Positions 26,385 through 35,891 of a stretch of DNA of 52,280 nucleotides are shown here, one piece after another (within the stretch, counting starts at the first letter, position 1; each line of letters starts with the position of its first letter). The notes beneath the pieces were generated by a model, which was not told the origin of the DNA, made no database searches, and was given only the letters and a program-made list of their open reading frames with translations. This DNA is from Curvibacter soli (GTDB lineage Bacteria > Pseudomonadota > Gammaproteobacteria > Burkholderiales > Burkholderiaceae_C), in contig NZ_JARGEN010000009.1 of assembly GCF_029211125.1 (NCBI RefSeq), forward strand, positions 1 to 52,280. Reading direction: 5' to 3'. The translations under genes and the position numbers were made by a program.

Positions 26385-26816
26385 ATGACCGAAATCGCCA
26401 AGCCGCGGCCCGAGTTCCGCAATATCAACGCCATCACCGACCTGACCACCTACCGCCTGCCGCCCGCCGGCTGGGTTTCCATCCTGCACCGCGCCAGCGG
26501 GCTGCTGATGTTCGTGCTACTGCCGTTCATCATCTGGATGTTCGATGCATCCATCTCCTCCGAAATCTCGTTTTCGAAATTCAAGGCCGCTTTCAACAGC
26601 GGCCTTGGTTTTGTTCCGGGCTGGTTCATCAAGCTGGTGGCGCTGGCACTGATCTGGGCCTACCTGCACCACTTCATTGCCGGCGTGCGCCACCTCTGGA
26701 TGGATGCGACCCACTCGGTGAGCAAGGAGTTCGGCCGCACCTCCGCGCTCGTCACGCTCGTGCTGGGCATCGGCCTGACCGTGATCCTGGGCGCCAAGCT
26801 GTTCGGCCTGTACTGA
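26385..26816 (+). CDS. sdhC: Succinate dehydrogenase cytochrome b556 subunit
   Basis: A 143-residue membrane anchor with three hydrophobic helices (about 42-60, 75-100, 118-140). It carries the haem/quinone-site signature HRASGLLMF (SGxxL with preceding His-Arg) and HHFIAGVRHLWMD with the haem-ligand His. It anchors the SdhAB catalytic dimer to the inner membrane. First gene of the sdh operon; the 143-base upstream gap should hold its promoter, though no clear -35/-10 is visible. Confidence 0.94.
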   Translation: MTEIAKPRPEFRNINAITDLTTYRLPPAGWVSILHRASGLLMFVLLPFIIWMFDASISSEISFSKFKAAFNSGLGFVPGWFIKLVALALIWAYLHHFIAGVRHLWMDATHSVSKEFGRTSALVTLVLGIGLTVILGAKLFGLY

Positions 26817-26875
26817 GCCCCGCGCGCCGCCCTGCTCCCCTTCCCCCTCGATACGCACTACAAGAAGGACTTCCC

Positions 26876-27241
26876 ATGTCTGTGAATTACGGCTCCAAGC
26901 GCACCGTCGTCGGCGCCCACTACGGCCTGCGCGACTGGCTGGCCCAGCGCGCCACCGCCGCCCTGATGGCGCTGTTCACCGTGCTGCTGCTGGCGCAGGT
27001 GATCTTCAGCAAGGGCCCGATCGGCTACGACACCTGGTCGGGCATCTTCGCGCGCCAATGGATGAAGGTGCTGGCGTTCGCCGTCATCGTCTCCCTGGCC
27101 TACCACGCATGGGTGGGCGTGCGCGACATCTGGATGGACTACATCAAGCCCGTCTGGGGCCGTCTGCTGCTCGACCTCCTCACCCTCGTCTGGCTCGTCG
27201 GCTGCGCCGGCTGGGCAGTGCAGGTTCTGTGGCGCCTTTGA
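26876..27241 (+). CDS. sdhD: Succinate dehydrogenase membrane anchor subunit
   Basis: A 121-residue partner of SdhC with three helices (about 25-47, 60-82, 92-115) and the motif SLAYHAWVGVRDIWMDY, whose His and Asp/Tyr contribute to haem and quinone binding. ATG 26876 is preceded by AAGAAGGA. It ends 31 bases before sdhA. Confidence 0.93.
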   Translation: MSVNYGSKRTVVGAHYGLRDWLAQRATAALMALFTVLLLAQVIFSKGPIGYDTWSGIFARQWMKVLAFAVIVSLAYHAWVGVRDIWMDYIKPVWGRLLLDLLTLVWLVGCAGWAVQVLWRL

Positions 27242-27272
27242 TTCCCCCCGCGAGACTGAAAGCCAAAACACA

Positions 27273-29081
27273 ATGAGCTACACCCAAGCCAACATCTCCA
27301 AGCGCAAGTTCGACGTCATCATCGTGGGGGCCGGCGGCTCCGGCATGCGGGCGTCCCTGCAGCTTTCGCGCGCGGGCCTCAACGTCGCCGTGCTCTCCAA
27401 GGTGTTCCCCACCCGCTCGCATACCGTGGCCGCGCAGGGCGGCATCGGCGCCTCGCTCGGCAACATGAGCGACGACAACTGGGAATGGCACTTCTACGAC
27501 ACCGTGAAGGGCTCCGACTGGCTCGGCGACCAGGATGCCATCGAATTCATGTGCCGCCAGGCGCCCAACGCGGTGTATGAACTGGAGCACTTCGGCATGC
27601 CGTTCGACCGCAACGCCGACGGCACCATCTACCAGCGCCCCTTCGGCGGCCACACCGCCAACCACGGCGAAAAGCCCGTGCAGCGCGCCTGCGCCGCCGC
27701 CGACCGCACCGGCCATGCGCTGCTGCACACGCTCTACCAGAAGAACGTGGAGGCGCGCACCCAGTTCTTCGTCGAATGGATGGCGCTGGACCTGATCCGC
27801 GACGCCGACGGCGATGTGGTGGGCGTGACCGCGCTGGAGCTGGAAACCGGCGAGATCTACACCCTGCAGGCCAAGGCCACGCTGCTCGCCACGGGCGGCG
27901 CGGGCCGCATCTTCCAGGCCTCGACCAACGCTTTCATCAACACCGGCGACGGCCTGGGCATGGCCGCGCGCGCGGGCCTGCCGCTGCAGGACATGGAGTT
28001 CTGGCAGTTCCACCCCACCGGCGTGGCCGGCGCCGGCGTGCTGCTCACCGAAGGCTGCCGCGGCGAGGGCGCCATCCTCATCAACAGCGAAGGCGAACGC
28101 TTCATGGAGCGCTACGCCCCCACGCTGAAGGACCTGGCGCCGCGCGACTTCGTGTCGCGCTCCATGGACCAGGAAATCAAGGAAGGCCGCGGCTGCGGCC
28201 CCAACAAGGACTACGTGCTGCTCAAGCTCGACCACCTGGGGGCGGAGACCATCCACAAGCGCCTGCCCTCGGTGTTCGAGATCGGCGTCAACTTTGCCAA
28301 CGTGGACATCACCAAGGAGCCGATCCCCGTGGTGCCCACCATCCACTACCAGATGGGCGGCATCCCGACCAACATCCACGGCCAGGTCGTCACGCCCGAC
28401 GGCAGCGGCGGCGAGAAAATCGTCGGCGGCCTCTACGCGGTGGGCGAATGCTCGTGCGTGAGCGTGCATGGCGCCAACCGCCTGGGTACCAACTCGCTGC
28501 TCGACCTCGTAGTGTTCGGCCGCTCTGCGGGCAACCACATCACCGAATACAGCAAGGCCACCGCCGCAGCCAAGGAACTGCCCGCCAATGCTGCCGATTT
28601 TTCACTCAGCCGCCTGAACCGTCTCGAAAGCTCCAGCAGCGGCGAATACGCGCAAGACGTCGCAAACGACATCCGCACGACCATGCAGGCCCACGCGGGC
28701 GTCTTCCGCACCCAGGCGTCCATGGACGAAGGCGTTGCCAAGATCAAGGAAGTGGCCGAGCGCGTGCCGAGCATCGCGCTCAAGGACAAGTCCAAGGTCT
28801 GGAACACGGCGCGCATGGAAGCGCTGGAAGTGGAGAACCTCATCGAAGTCGCCAAGGCCACGATGATCTCCGCCGCCGCCCGCCACGAATGCCGCGGCGC
28901 GCACTCGGTGGACGACTACGACCGCCCGGCCGACGACGCCGACTTTCCGCTGGGCCGCAACGACAAGGAATGGATGAAGCACACGCTGTGGTACCGCGAG
29001 GGCAACCGCCTCGACTACAAGCCCGTGCGCCTGAAACCGCTGACGGTGCCGACCGTGCCGCCGAAGCCACGTACTTTCTAA
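27273..29081 (+). CDS. sdhA: Succinate dehydrogenase flavoprotein subunit
   Basis: A 602-residue catalytic subunit that oxidises succinate to fumarate. Visible are the FAD dinucleotide-binding motif VGAGGSGMRASLQL (about 18-31), the covalent-FAD His in TRSHTVAAQGGIGASLG, the substrate-site HPTG and GCRGEG region, and the C-terminal RxEYRR-type ending (WYREGNRLDYKPVRLKPL). The FAD attachment should be assisted by SdhE encoded two genes downstream. Confidence 0.97.
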   Translation: MSYTQANISKRKFDVIIVGAGGSGMRASLQLSRAGLNVAVLSKVFPTRSHTVAAQGGIGASLGNMSDDNWEWHFYDTVKGSDWLGDQDAIEFMCRQAPNAVYELEHFGMPFDRNADGTIYQRPFGGHTANHGEKPVQRACAAADRTGHALLHTLYQKNVEARTQFFVEWMALDLIRDADGDVVGVTALELETGEIYTLQAKATLLATGGAGRIFQASTNAFINTGDGLGMAARAGLPLQDMEFWQFHPTGVAGAGVLLTEGCRGEGAILINSEGERFMERYAPTLKDLAPRDFVSRSMDQEIKEGRGCGPNKDYVLLKLDHLGAETIHKRLPSVFEIGVNFANVDITKEPIPVVPTIHYQMGGIPTNIHGQVVTPDGSGGEKIVGGLYAVGECSCVSVHGANRLGTNSLLDLVVFGRSAGNHITEYSKATAAAKELPANAADFSLSRLNRLESSSSGEYAQDVANDIRTTMQAHAGVFRTQASMDEGVAKIKEVAERVPSIALKDKSKVWNTARMEALEVENLIEVAKATMISAAARHECRGAHSVDDYDRPADDADFPLGRNDKEWMKHTLWYREGNRLDYKPVRLKPLTVPTVPPKPRTF

Positions 29082-29105
29082 GCGACAAAACAAGAAAGCA
29101 CCCCC

Positions 29106-29816
29106 ATGAGCACCATCAAACGCACCTTCAAGATCTACCGCTACGACCCGGACAAGGACGCCAAGCCGTACCTGCAGACGGTGGAGATCGAACTCGACGG
29201 CCACGAGCGCATGCTGCTCGACGCGCTGATCAAGCTCAAGGCCCAGGACCCGTCCATTGCCTTCCGCCGCTCCTGCCGCGAAGGCGTGTGCGGCTCCGAC
29301 GCCATGAACATCAACGGCAAGAACGGCCTGGCCTGCCTGACCAACCTGCGCACGCTCAAGGACCCGATCGTCCTCAAGCCCCTGCCCGGCCTGCCCGTGA
29401 TCCGCGACCTGATCGTGGACATGACCCAGTTCTTCAACCAGTACCACTCGGTCAAGCCCTACCTCATCAACGAGAACACGCCGCCCGAGAAGGAGCGCCT
29501 GCAGTCGCCCGAAGAGCGCGAGGAGCTCAACGGCCTGTACGAATGCATCCTGTGCGCGAGCTGCTCCACGAGTTGTCCGAGCTTCTGGTGGAACCCCGAC
29601 AAGTTCGTCGGCCCCGCGGGCCTGCTGCAGGCCTACCGCTTCATCGCCGACAGCCGCGACCAGGCCACTGGCGCGCGCCTGGACAACCTCGAGGATCCGT
29701 ACCGCCTGTTCCGCTGTCATACCATCATGAACTGTGTGGACGTTTGCCCCAAGGGCCTGAACCCCACGAAGGCGATCGGCAAAATCAAGGAACTGATGGT
29801 GCGCCGCGCGGTGTGA
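29106..29816 (+). CDS. sdhB: Succinate dehydrogenase iron-sulfur subunit
   Basis: A 236-residue electron-transfer subunit. An N-terminal plant-type ferredoxin domain carries the 2Fe-2S cysteines (SCREGVCGSDAMNINGKNGLAC). A C-terminal domain carries the 4Fe-4S and 3Fe-4S cysteines (CILCASCSTSCPSFWW and CHTIMNCVDVCPKGLNP). It relays electrons from the SdhA flavin to quinone. Ends 30 bases before sdhE. Confidence 0.97.
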   Translation: MSTIKRTFKIYRYDPDKDAKPYLQTVEIELDGHERMLLDALIKLKAQDPSIAFRRSCREGVCGSDAMNINGKNGLACLTNLRTLKDPIVLKPLPGLPVIRDLIVDMTQFFNQYHSVKPYLINENTPPEKERLQSPEEREELNGLYECILCASCSTSCPSFWWNPDKFVGPAGLLQAYRFIADSRDQATGARLDNLEDPYRLFRCHTIMNCVDVCPKGLNPTKAIGKIKELMVRRAV

Positions 29817-29846
29817 CCACCCGCGCATCCGTAAACCGAAGGCACC

Positions 29847-30203
29847 GTGGACACCGACATGACCGCACCACCGGCACGCCAGCCTGCCGCCGAGCCGCTG
29901 CAAGCGCGGGAACTCGGCAAGCTCAAGTGGCGCTGCAAGCGTGGACTGCTCGAGAACGATCTGTTCATCGAGCGTTTCTTCACGCGACACGAGCCATCGC
30001 TCACAGCGGCGCATGCGCGTGGATTGACCGTATTGATGGATCTGGCAGACAACGACCTGCTGGACCTGCTCCTGCGCCGCAAGGAGCCCGCAGGCGCCAC
30101 CGATACGCATGAAGTAAGAGAAGTGCTGGAGCTGATGCGCATCTGTGATGCGAAGCGCACCCCGCCAGATGTTGGGTCAACCCTAGAAGGAAAGTCGAAA
30201 TGA
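29847..30203 (+). CDS. sdhE: FAD assembly factor SdhE
   Basis: A small all-helical protein of the SdhE/YgfY family that promotes covalent flavinylation of SdhA. The hallmark [14 protein letters not shown] (RGxxE) is present, followed by a conserved acidic helix segment. GTG 29847 gives 118 residues; ATG 29859 (MTAPPARQ) is an alternative start. The stop overlaps the gltA ATG (ATGA), which couples it to citrate synthase. Position between sdhB and gltA is typical. Confidence 0.9.
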   Translation: MDTDMTAPPARQPAAEPLQARELGKLKWRCKRGLLENDLFIERFFTRHEPSLTAAHARGLTVLMDLADNDLLDLLLRRKEPAGATDTHEVREVLELMRICDAKRTPPDVGSTLEGKSK

Positions 30204-31510
30204 AACTTGCTGACAACAAAGCCACCCTGTCGTTCAGTAACGGCAGCCCCAGCGTCGACCTGCCGGTCTACCACGGCACCATCGGGCCGGACGTGATCGA
30301 CATCCGCAAGTTGTACGCGCAGACGGGCATGTTCACCTATGACCCGGGCTTCCTGTCCACGGCCGCATGCCAGTCCGCCATCACCTACATCGACGGCGAC
30401 AAGGGCGAACTGCTCTACCGCGGCTACCCCATCGAGCAGCTCGCGGTGAACTGCGACTTCCTCGAAACCTGCCACCTGCTGCTCTACGGCGAGCTGCCCA
30501 ATGCCGCACAGAAGCAGACGTTCACCGAGACCGTGACCAAGCACACCATGGTCAACGAACAGATGCAGTTCTTCCTGCGCGGCTTCCGCCGCGACGCGCA
30601 CCCGATGGCCGTGCTCACGGGCCTGGTGGGTGGACTTTCGGCCTTCTACCACGACAGCACCGACATCAACAACCCCGAGCACCGCGAGATCGCCGCGATC
30701 CGCCTGATCGCCAAGATGCCCACGCTGGTCGCCATGGCCTACAAGTACAGCATCGGCCAGCCCTTCATGTACCCGAAGAACTCGCTGTCCTATGCGGGCA
30801 ACTTCACACACATGATGTTCGGCACCCCGTGCGAGGAATACAAGGTCAACCCCGTCGTCGAGAAGGCGCTCGACCGCATCTTCATCCTGCACGCCGACCA
30901 CGAGCAGAACGCCTCCACCTCCACCGTGCGCCTGTGCGGCTCCTCGGGCACCAATCCGTTCGCCGCCATCGCGGCAGGCGTGGCCTGCCTCTGGGGCCCG
31001 GCCCACGGCGGCGCCAACGAAGCCTGCCTGAACATGCTCGAACACATCCAGGCCAACGGCGGCATCGCCAAGGTCGGCGAGTTCATGGAGAAGGTCAAGG
31101 ACAAGTCCTCCGGCGTCAAGCTCATGGGCTTCGGCCACCGTGTTTACAAGAACTACGACCCACGCGCAAAGCTCATGCAGGAAACCTGCAACCAAGTGCT
31201 ATCCGAACTGGGCCTGGAAAAAGACCCGCTGCTCGCGCTAGCCAAGCAGCTCGAGAAGATCGCTCTGGAAGACGACTACTTCGTGCAGCGCAAGCTCTAC
31301 CCGAACGTCGACTTCTACTCCGGCATCGTGCAGCGCGCCATTGGCATCCCCGTGAGCCTGTTCACCGCCGTCTTCGCGCTGGCCCGCACCGTCGGCTGGA
31401 TCGCCCAGCTCAACGAGATGATCGGCGACCCCGAGTACAAGATCGGCCGCCCGCGCCAGTTGTTCACCGGCACCACCAAGCGCGACGTGAAACCCCTCGC
31501 GCAGCGCTGA
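30200..31510 (+). CDS. gltA: Citrate synthase
   Basis: A 436-residue type II (hexameric, NADH-sensitive type) citrate synthase condensing oxaloacetate and acetyl-CoA. Catalytic blocks are [25 protein letters not shown] and [15 protein letters not shown], plus the Asp region with [12 protein letters not shown]. Last gene of the sdh-gltA operon; a strong terminator follows 25 bases after the stop. Confidence 0.97.
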   Translation: MKLADNKATLSFSNGSPSVDLPVYHGTIGPDVIDIRKLYAQTGMFTYDPGFLSTAACQSAITYIDGDKGELLYRGYPIEQLAVNCDFLETCHLLLYGELPNAAQKQTFTETVTKHTMVNEQMQFFLRGFRRDAHPMAVLTGLVGGLSAFYHDSTDINNPEHREIAAIRLIAKMPTLVAMAYKYSIGQPFMYPKNSLSYAGNFTHMMFGTPCEEYKVNPVVEKALDRIFILHADHEQNASTSTVRLCGSSGTNPFAAIAAGVACLWGPAHGGANEACLNMLEHIQANGGIAKVGEFMEKVKDKSSGVKLMGFGHRVYKNYDPRAKLMQETCNQVLSELGLEKDPLLALAKQLEKIALEDDYFVQRKLYPNVDFYSGIVQRAIGIPVSLFTAVFALARTVGWIAQLNEMIGDPEYKIGRPRQLFTGTTKRDVKPLAQR

Positions 31511-31534
31511 CCGCTCCGCACCCCCCGTCCGCCA

Positions 31535-31566
31535 TGCCCCCCGGTTCGCACCGGGGGGCATTTTTT
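31535..31566 (+). terminator. Strong terminator after gltA
   Basis: A perfect 11-bp stem TGCCCCCCGGT / ACCGGGGGGCA with the loop TCGC, followed by six T. The T-run also supplies part of the TTTAT target site used by the adjacent mobile element. Confidence 0.92.
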
Positions 31567-31568
31567 AT

Positions 31569-31803
31569 CCTGGAAACGGCAGTTGGATGCGCCTGCCGGT
31601 GCCGTGATCGGCGTGCCAGGCAAGACCGGGCGACGCGGCGGGCTTGATGCCCGCAAGGAGGAGCAACGCCGCATGGCGCGCCGAGCGCGGTGCTGGCAGG
31701 TGCATGGCGCTCTCACCCACGAGGTGAACCCCATCGAAGCCGTCAACGCTCGATTGCATGCGGCCTGGCAAGGGATGCAAAGCGGTCAACTGCCGTTTCC
31801 AGG
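31569..31803. mobile_element. 235-bp MITE-like element with target duplication
   Basis: Perfect 17-bp terminal inverted repeats (cctggaaacggcagttg at 31569-31585 and its complement at 31787-31803) are flanked by an exact 5-bp direct repeat, TTTAT, at 31564-31568 and 31804-31808. Ends beginning CCT and a 5-bp AT-rich target duplication recall IS1380-family elements such as ISEcp1 (from memory). The interior has short open frames on both strands but no recognisable transposase, so it is non-autonomous or an internally deleted IS. The right TTTAT contains the TAA stop of the converging pseudouridine synthase gene. Confidence 0.85.
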
Positions 31804-31804
31804 T

Positions 31805-32572
31805 TTATGCAGGCGCCTGCGCCGTCACCAGCGCCAGTTCGACCTGCGTGAGCCAGCGCCACTGGCCCGGCGCCAGGTCGGGCGGCAGGTCCAGCGCGCC
31901 GATGCGGCTGCGGTGCAGCCGCTCCACGCGGTTGCCCGCCGCGGCCACCATGCGCTTGACCTGGTGGTACTTGCCCTCGGTCAGCGTCAGCCGCAGCCCA
32001 TATTCACCTATGCGCTCGCAGGCCGCCGCGCGCACGGGGCGCGGGTCGTCGTCTAGCACCACTCCCTCCAGCAGCAGCCGCACCTGCGCCGCGTCCACGG
32101 CATGCTTCGCGGCCACCTCGTACACCTTGGGCACATGCTTCTTCGGCGATGCCATGCGGTGGATGAACTGACCGTCGTCGCTCAGCAGCAGCAGCCCCGT
32201 CGTGTCCTGGTCCAGCCGTCCGGTGGCCTGCACGCCCGCCACGGCGCTCTTGGAAGGACGCGAGCGCAGCGGCGCGGGCAGCAGCGTATAGACGCTCGGG
32301 TAGGTGGATGGCTTCTGCGAACACTCCACCCCCGCCGGCTTGTGCAGCATGAGGTAGGCGCGGGCGTGGTATTCCCACGCGGCGCCCTGCACCCAGAAGC
32401 GCAGGCCGTCGGGCACGAAAGCCTGCGCCGGATCGGTGCAGGCGCAGGGTGCGCCGTCTCCGGGCCGCGCCACGGACACGTACCCCTGCTGCACCAGCCC
32501 CGCGCAGATGCGGCGGGTGCCGAAGCCTTGCGTGAAAAGAATGTCCTGGAGCGCCAGCGCCTGCTGCGTCAT
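31805..32572 (-). CDS. RsuA-family rRNA pseudouridine synthase
   Basis: A 255-residue pseudouridine synthase of the RsuA/RluB/E/F group. It has an S4-like N-terminal RNA-binding segment (DILFTQGFGTRRICAGLVQQGYV), the catalytic motif GRLDQDTTGLLLLSDDG with the nucleophilic Asp, and the KVYEV and EGKYHQVKRM blocks. It probably modifies U516 of 16S rRNA (RsuA), but the paralogue cannot be fixed without comparison. The ATG overlaps the ribE stop (ATGA). The stop codon lies within the target duplication of the adjacent mobile element, which therefore inserted without changing the protein. Confidence 0.88.
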   Translation of the reverse strand: MTQQALALQDILFTQGFGTRRICAGLVQQGYVSVARPGDGAPCACTDPAQAFVPDGLRFWVQGAAWEYHARAYLMLHKPAGVECSQKPSTYPSVYTLLPAPLRSRPSKSAVAGVQATGRLDQDTTGLLLLSDDGQFIHRMASPKKHVPKVYEVAAKHAVDAAQVRLLLEGVVLDDDPRPVRAAACERIGEYGLRLTLTEGKYHQVKRMVAAAGNRVERLHRSRIGALDLPPDLAPGQWRWLTQVELALVTAQAPA

Positions 32573-33195
32573 GGCTGCGCACGCAGCTCCAGCATGCGCG
32601 CCACATAGCGCGCCACCGTATCGACCTCCAGGTTGACGGCGGCGCCCGGCGCCAGCGTGCCCAGCGTCGTGTTTTCCACCGTGTGCGGGATGAGGTTGAT
32701 GCTGATCTCGCAGCCCTCGGGCGCGTCCTGCACGCGGTTCACCGTCAGGCTCGCGCCGTTGACCGCCACCGAACCCTTGTAGGCCAGGAAGCGCGCCAGT
32801 TCGGGCGGCGCCAGCACGCGCAGTTCCCAGCTTTCGCCCACCCGCGCGAAGTGCGTGACGCGGCCCACGCCGTCCACGTGCCCCGACACGATGTGGCCGC
32901 CCAGCCGGTCGTCCGCGCGCACCGCCTTCTCCAGATTGACCGGGCCCGGCGCGCCGAGCCCCGTGGTCCTGCCCAGCGACTCCTGCGAAATGTCGATGTC
33001 GAACCGCCCCGCCTGCGGCTGCAGCGCCGCAACCGTCATGCAGGCGCCGTTGAGCGCGATGCTGTCGCCCGGCGCCACATCGTCGAGATAACCCGCGGGC
33101 GCCTCGATCGCCAGGCGCTTGCCATAGCCCGCGGCGGCGCCCAGATCCTGCGCGGCGACGATGCGTCCCACGCCCGTGATGATTCCGGTGAACAT
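32569..33195 (-). CDS. ribE: Riboflavin synthase alpha subunit
   Basis: A 208-residue enzyme that dismutates two lumazines to riboflavin and a pyrimidine. Two lumazine-binding barrels are visible: MFTGIITGVGRI starts the first with IALNGACMTV, and the second has GGHIVSGHVDGVG and VNGASLTVN. It ends with the usual trimerisation helix (TVARYVARML). The stop overlaps the next gene's ATG. Confidence 0.94.
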   Translation of the reverse strand: MFTGIITGVGRIVAAQDLGAAAGYGKRLAIEAPAGYLDDVAPGDSIALNGACMTVAALQPQAGRFDIDISQESLGRTTGLGAPGPVNLEKAVRADDRLGGHIVSGHVDGVGRVTHFARVGESWELRVLAPPELARFLAYKGSVAVNGASLTVNRVQDAPEGCEISINLIPHTVENTTLGTLAPGAAVNLEVDTVARYVARMLELRAQP

Positions 33196-33231
33196 GGCCG
33201 CGATTGTGGCAGAGGCGCAGCCCAGCCGCGC

Positions 33232-34149
33232 CTACGCGCGCAGCGCGCCGGCAATGGCATCCGCCTCGCCCGGGGGAGCGTTCACCTGCGCGCCCGCCGG
33301 CCCACCGTGCGAGCCGGGCAGGCTCCACAGCGGCGGCAGCCGGGCGAACAGCGGCTTTTGCATGATCGCCATCGCGGCGGCCAGTCGATCCTCCACGCCC
33401 AGCTTCTCGAACAGCGTGCGCACATGGCTCTTCACCGTATCCAGGCTCACGTGCAATTCCTGCGCGATCGCTTCGTTCGACATCGACTGCGCGAGCCGCA
33501 CCGCCACGTCACGCTGGCGCCGCGTCAGGTCCGGGCACAGGTAGGCCAGCCGCTCGCGCAGCGTGAGCGACGCCACCATGCGCTCCAGCGCCTGGCGGTG
33601 CAGGCGCTGCGCATGCCCGCGCAGCGCCTGCAGCAGATCGCGCTCGCCGTCGGAAAATGCGGGCCGCCCCAGCACGCGGTGGCACGCGATCGTCACCACG
33701 TAGCCATGCAGCGCGATCACGATGCCCATGATCCGGCGCGCCCCAGACGGCAGGAACACCTCGCGCGCGATCGGCAGTTCCATGAACTCCGCGTCGGTGA
33801 AGAAATCCGACTCGCGCAGCGCCCGCTCGCCATAGAACGCCGGATCGTTCTGCCAGAACGGATGGCTGGCCGCGTGGCGGTTGTACGCCTCCAGGCTCAT
33901 CGTGCGCTGGTGGCCCTCGTCGGGGTTGTGCAGGAACAGGCAGCGGAAATCACGGCTCGGGGCGTGGAACTCGCCATACGACACCTGCTCCACCGCGATC
34001 AGTTCGTCCACGCAGCCGAAGATGGCCTGCGGCAAGGCGTGCAAGTCCAGGTCGGACGAATACAGCCGTACCAGGGATCGGTCCAGCGCCGACTGCAAGG
34101 CAGCAGGCAGGGTTGGCGGCAAGGCAGGGGAGGCGGCAGGGGCGAGCAT
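33232..34149 (-). CDS. LuxR-family transcriptional regulator
   Basis: A 305-residue regulator. The N-terminal 190 residues form a GAF- or autoinducer-like sensory region (FGCVDELIAVEQVSYGEFH and IMGIVIALHGYVVTIACHR). A C-terminal LuxR helix-turn-helix follows (LTRRQRDVAVRLAQSMSNE and HVSLDTVKSHVRTLFEKLGV). No receiver Asp set, so it is not a phosphorylated response regulator. Divergent by 164 bases from the glycine-rich IPTL-CTERM gene, which it may regulate (inference). ATG 34149; an upstream open stretch is not used. Confidence 0.85.
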   Translation of the reverse strand: MLAPAASPALPPTLPAALQSALDRSLVRLYSSDLDLHALPQAIFGCVDELIAVEQVSYGEFHAPSRDFRCLFLHNPDEGHQRTMSLEAYNRHAASHPFWQNDPAFYGERALRESDFFTDAEFMELPIAREVFLPSGARRIMGIVIALHGYVVTIACHRVLGRPAFSDGERDLLQALRGHAQRLHRQALERMVASLTLRERLAYLCPDLTRRQRDVAVRLAQSMSNEAIAQELHVSLDTVKSHVRTLFEKLGVEDRLAAAMAIMQKPLFARLPPLWSLPGSHGGPAGAQVNAPPGEADAIAGALRA

Positions 34150-34313
34150 GAAATTCACTCTTTTGGGGAATTGCCAAGGGAATGCGGACGCCGCCACAAT
34201 GGCTGGTTTATGAATGGCAGGTTTGTGATTTCTTGCATTTTGACGCACATCCTACCGGCCCACAACGCGCGGGCGCCGCGATGGGCGCCTTCCCTGAAAT
34301 AGTCCCTCCGTCC

Positions 34314-35891
34314 ATGCACTCCTTCGACTCCATGCCCTTGATTGACCGCCGGCCCTACGGCCCGGACGTTCCCTCCCCACCCCGCAGCCGGCGCCGCGCC
34401 TTGGCGGCGGCGGTATTGCTCTGCGCCCTGGCCTGGGCGGGCGCGCCGCTGCCGGCCTGGGCGGGCGGCGGAGGCGGAGGGCTCGGCGCCTACGGCGCTG
34501 GCGGTGGCGGCTACGGCGGCGGCGCCGGCGGTGGCAACATCTACCGCATTGGCGGCGCCGCCGGTATTGGCGGCGGCGGCGACATCGGCAACCCCGCCAG
34601 CGGCGCCAATGGCACCCCCGGCTACGGCGGCGCCGGCAGTGTCGGCGGCGTGGGTGCAGGCCCCGGTGGGGGCATCGGCGGAGGGGCCGGCGGCGATGGC
34701 GGCGCTCCTGCCGGCGGCGGCGGCGGCGGCGGCGACGGCATGGTCATCGTCAGTGACCTGCCGAACCCGTCCTTGGCTTCGCTGACCGGCGGCGCGGGCG
34801 GCTCCAACATTATCAGCGGCAGCAACGGCGGCTCCGGCGGCGGCGGCGCGGGGGCCGTGGTGGGCACCGGCAATACCACCATCACCCTTGCCGGCACCGC
34901 GACCGGCGGCAACGGTGGCAACACCCCAAACCGCGGCGGCGGCGGCGGCGGCGGGGGCGGCATGTACGTGACCGGCAGCGGCGCCAGCATCGCGCTGCAA
35001 GGGGGCGCCACGGGCGGCAACGGCGGTGTCGGCGGCAGCGATGCCTTCGTCAACAGCCACGGCGGCGGCGGGGGCAGCGGCATCTGGCTGGCGGGTGCCA
35101 GCAATGCCATCACCATCGGCAGCGGCCAAGCCGTCACGGGCGGCAGCGGCGCTGCCGGCGGCGCGCCCGGCTATGGCGGCGCGGGCGGCGACGGCATCCG
35201 GGTGGAAGGCAGCGGCAACACCATCATCGCCAGCAGCGGCAGCAGCATCGCGGCCGGCGCGGGCGGCGACATCGGCGGGCTGCCCCCCGGCGCCGCCGTG
35301 CGTTTCACCGGCGCCGGCAACATGCTGGACCTGACCGGCACCACGGTGACGGGCGACCTGCTGCTGACGGGTGCGGGCAGCACGCTCAAGGGCACGGCCA
35401 CGGTGGCGGGCAGCCTGGCGCTCAACGGCACGCTGGCGCCAGGCCATTCGGTGGGCACCATCAGCGTGGCGGGCGACGCGGCCCTGACCGGCACCTACAG
35501 CGCCGAGATCGACGCCAGCGCGTTGCCGCCCGCCGCCGACCTGCTGGCCGTCGGCGGCACGGCCACGCTGAATGCGACCATGCTGAACGTCACCAACCTG
35601 GCCGGCACGCCCGTGGCGGGGAGCTACACGCTGCTGACGGCGGGCACCATTGCCGGCAACTTCACCATAGGAACCCTGCCCGCCGTCGCCGGCCTGACGG
35701 CCAGCGTGGTGTACGACACGGTGGCCGTCCCCAATACGGTGAAGCTGGTGTTCGCCGCCGCGCCCCCACTGCCGCCCGGCGGCGGCGTGACGGGCGTGCC
35801 CACGCTGTCGCAGTGGGCGCTGGCGCTGCTGGCGCTGCTGCTGGGCGCGGCCGGATGGGGGCTGCGGCAGCGCGCCGGGGCACGGAGGTAG
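34314..35891 (+). CDS. Glycine-rich autotransporter-like protein with IPTL-CTERM signal
   Basis: A 525-residue exported protein. An N-terminal signal with a long basic n-region (RSRRRALAAAVLLCALAWAGAPLPAWA) is followed by about 300 residues dominated by GGxGG and Ala/Asn/Ser. Next comes a beta-helix part resembling autotransporter passengers (LAPGHSVGTISVAGDAALTG). In place of a beta-barrel, the C-terminus is VPTLSQWALALLALLLGAAGWGLRQR, an IPTL-CTERM type signal (PTL-motif, helix, basic tail) expected to be processed by an exosortase-like system. ATG 34314 or 34332. Likely a surface or matrix protein. Divergent LuxR regulator upstream. Confidence 0.8.
   Translation: MHSFDSMPLIDRRPYGPDVPSPPRSRRRALAAAVLLCALAWAGAPLPAWAGGGGGGLGAYGAGGGGYGGGAGGGNIYRIGGAAGIGGGGDIGNPASGANGTPGYGGAGSVGGVGAGPGGGIGGGAGGDGGAPAGGGGGGGDGMVIVSDLPNPSLASLTGGAGGSNIISGSNGGSGGGGAGAVVGTGNTTITLAGTATGGNGGNTPNRGGGGGGGGGMYVTGSGASIALQGGATGGNGGVGGSDAFVNSHGGGGGSGIWLAGASNAITIGSGQAVTGGSGAAGGAPGYGGAGGDGIRVEGSGNTIIASSGSSIAAGAGGDIGGLPPGAAVRFTGAGNMLDLTGTTVTGDLLLTGAGSTLKGTATVAGSLALNGTLAPGHSVGTISVAGDAALTGTYSAEIDASALPPAADLLAVGGTATLNATMLNVTNLAGTPVAGSYTLLTAGTIAGNFTIGTLPAVAGLTASVVYDTVAVPNTVKLVFAAAPPLPPGGGVTGVPTLSQWALALLALLLGAAGWGLRQRAGARR

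Noticed and set aside
31583-31800. Coding sequence inside the 235-bp mobile element
   Set aside because: Short frames exist on both strands, but neither resembles a transposase and both run out across the element's ends.
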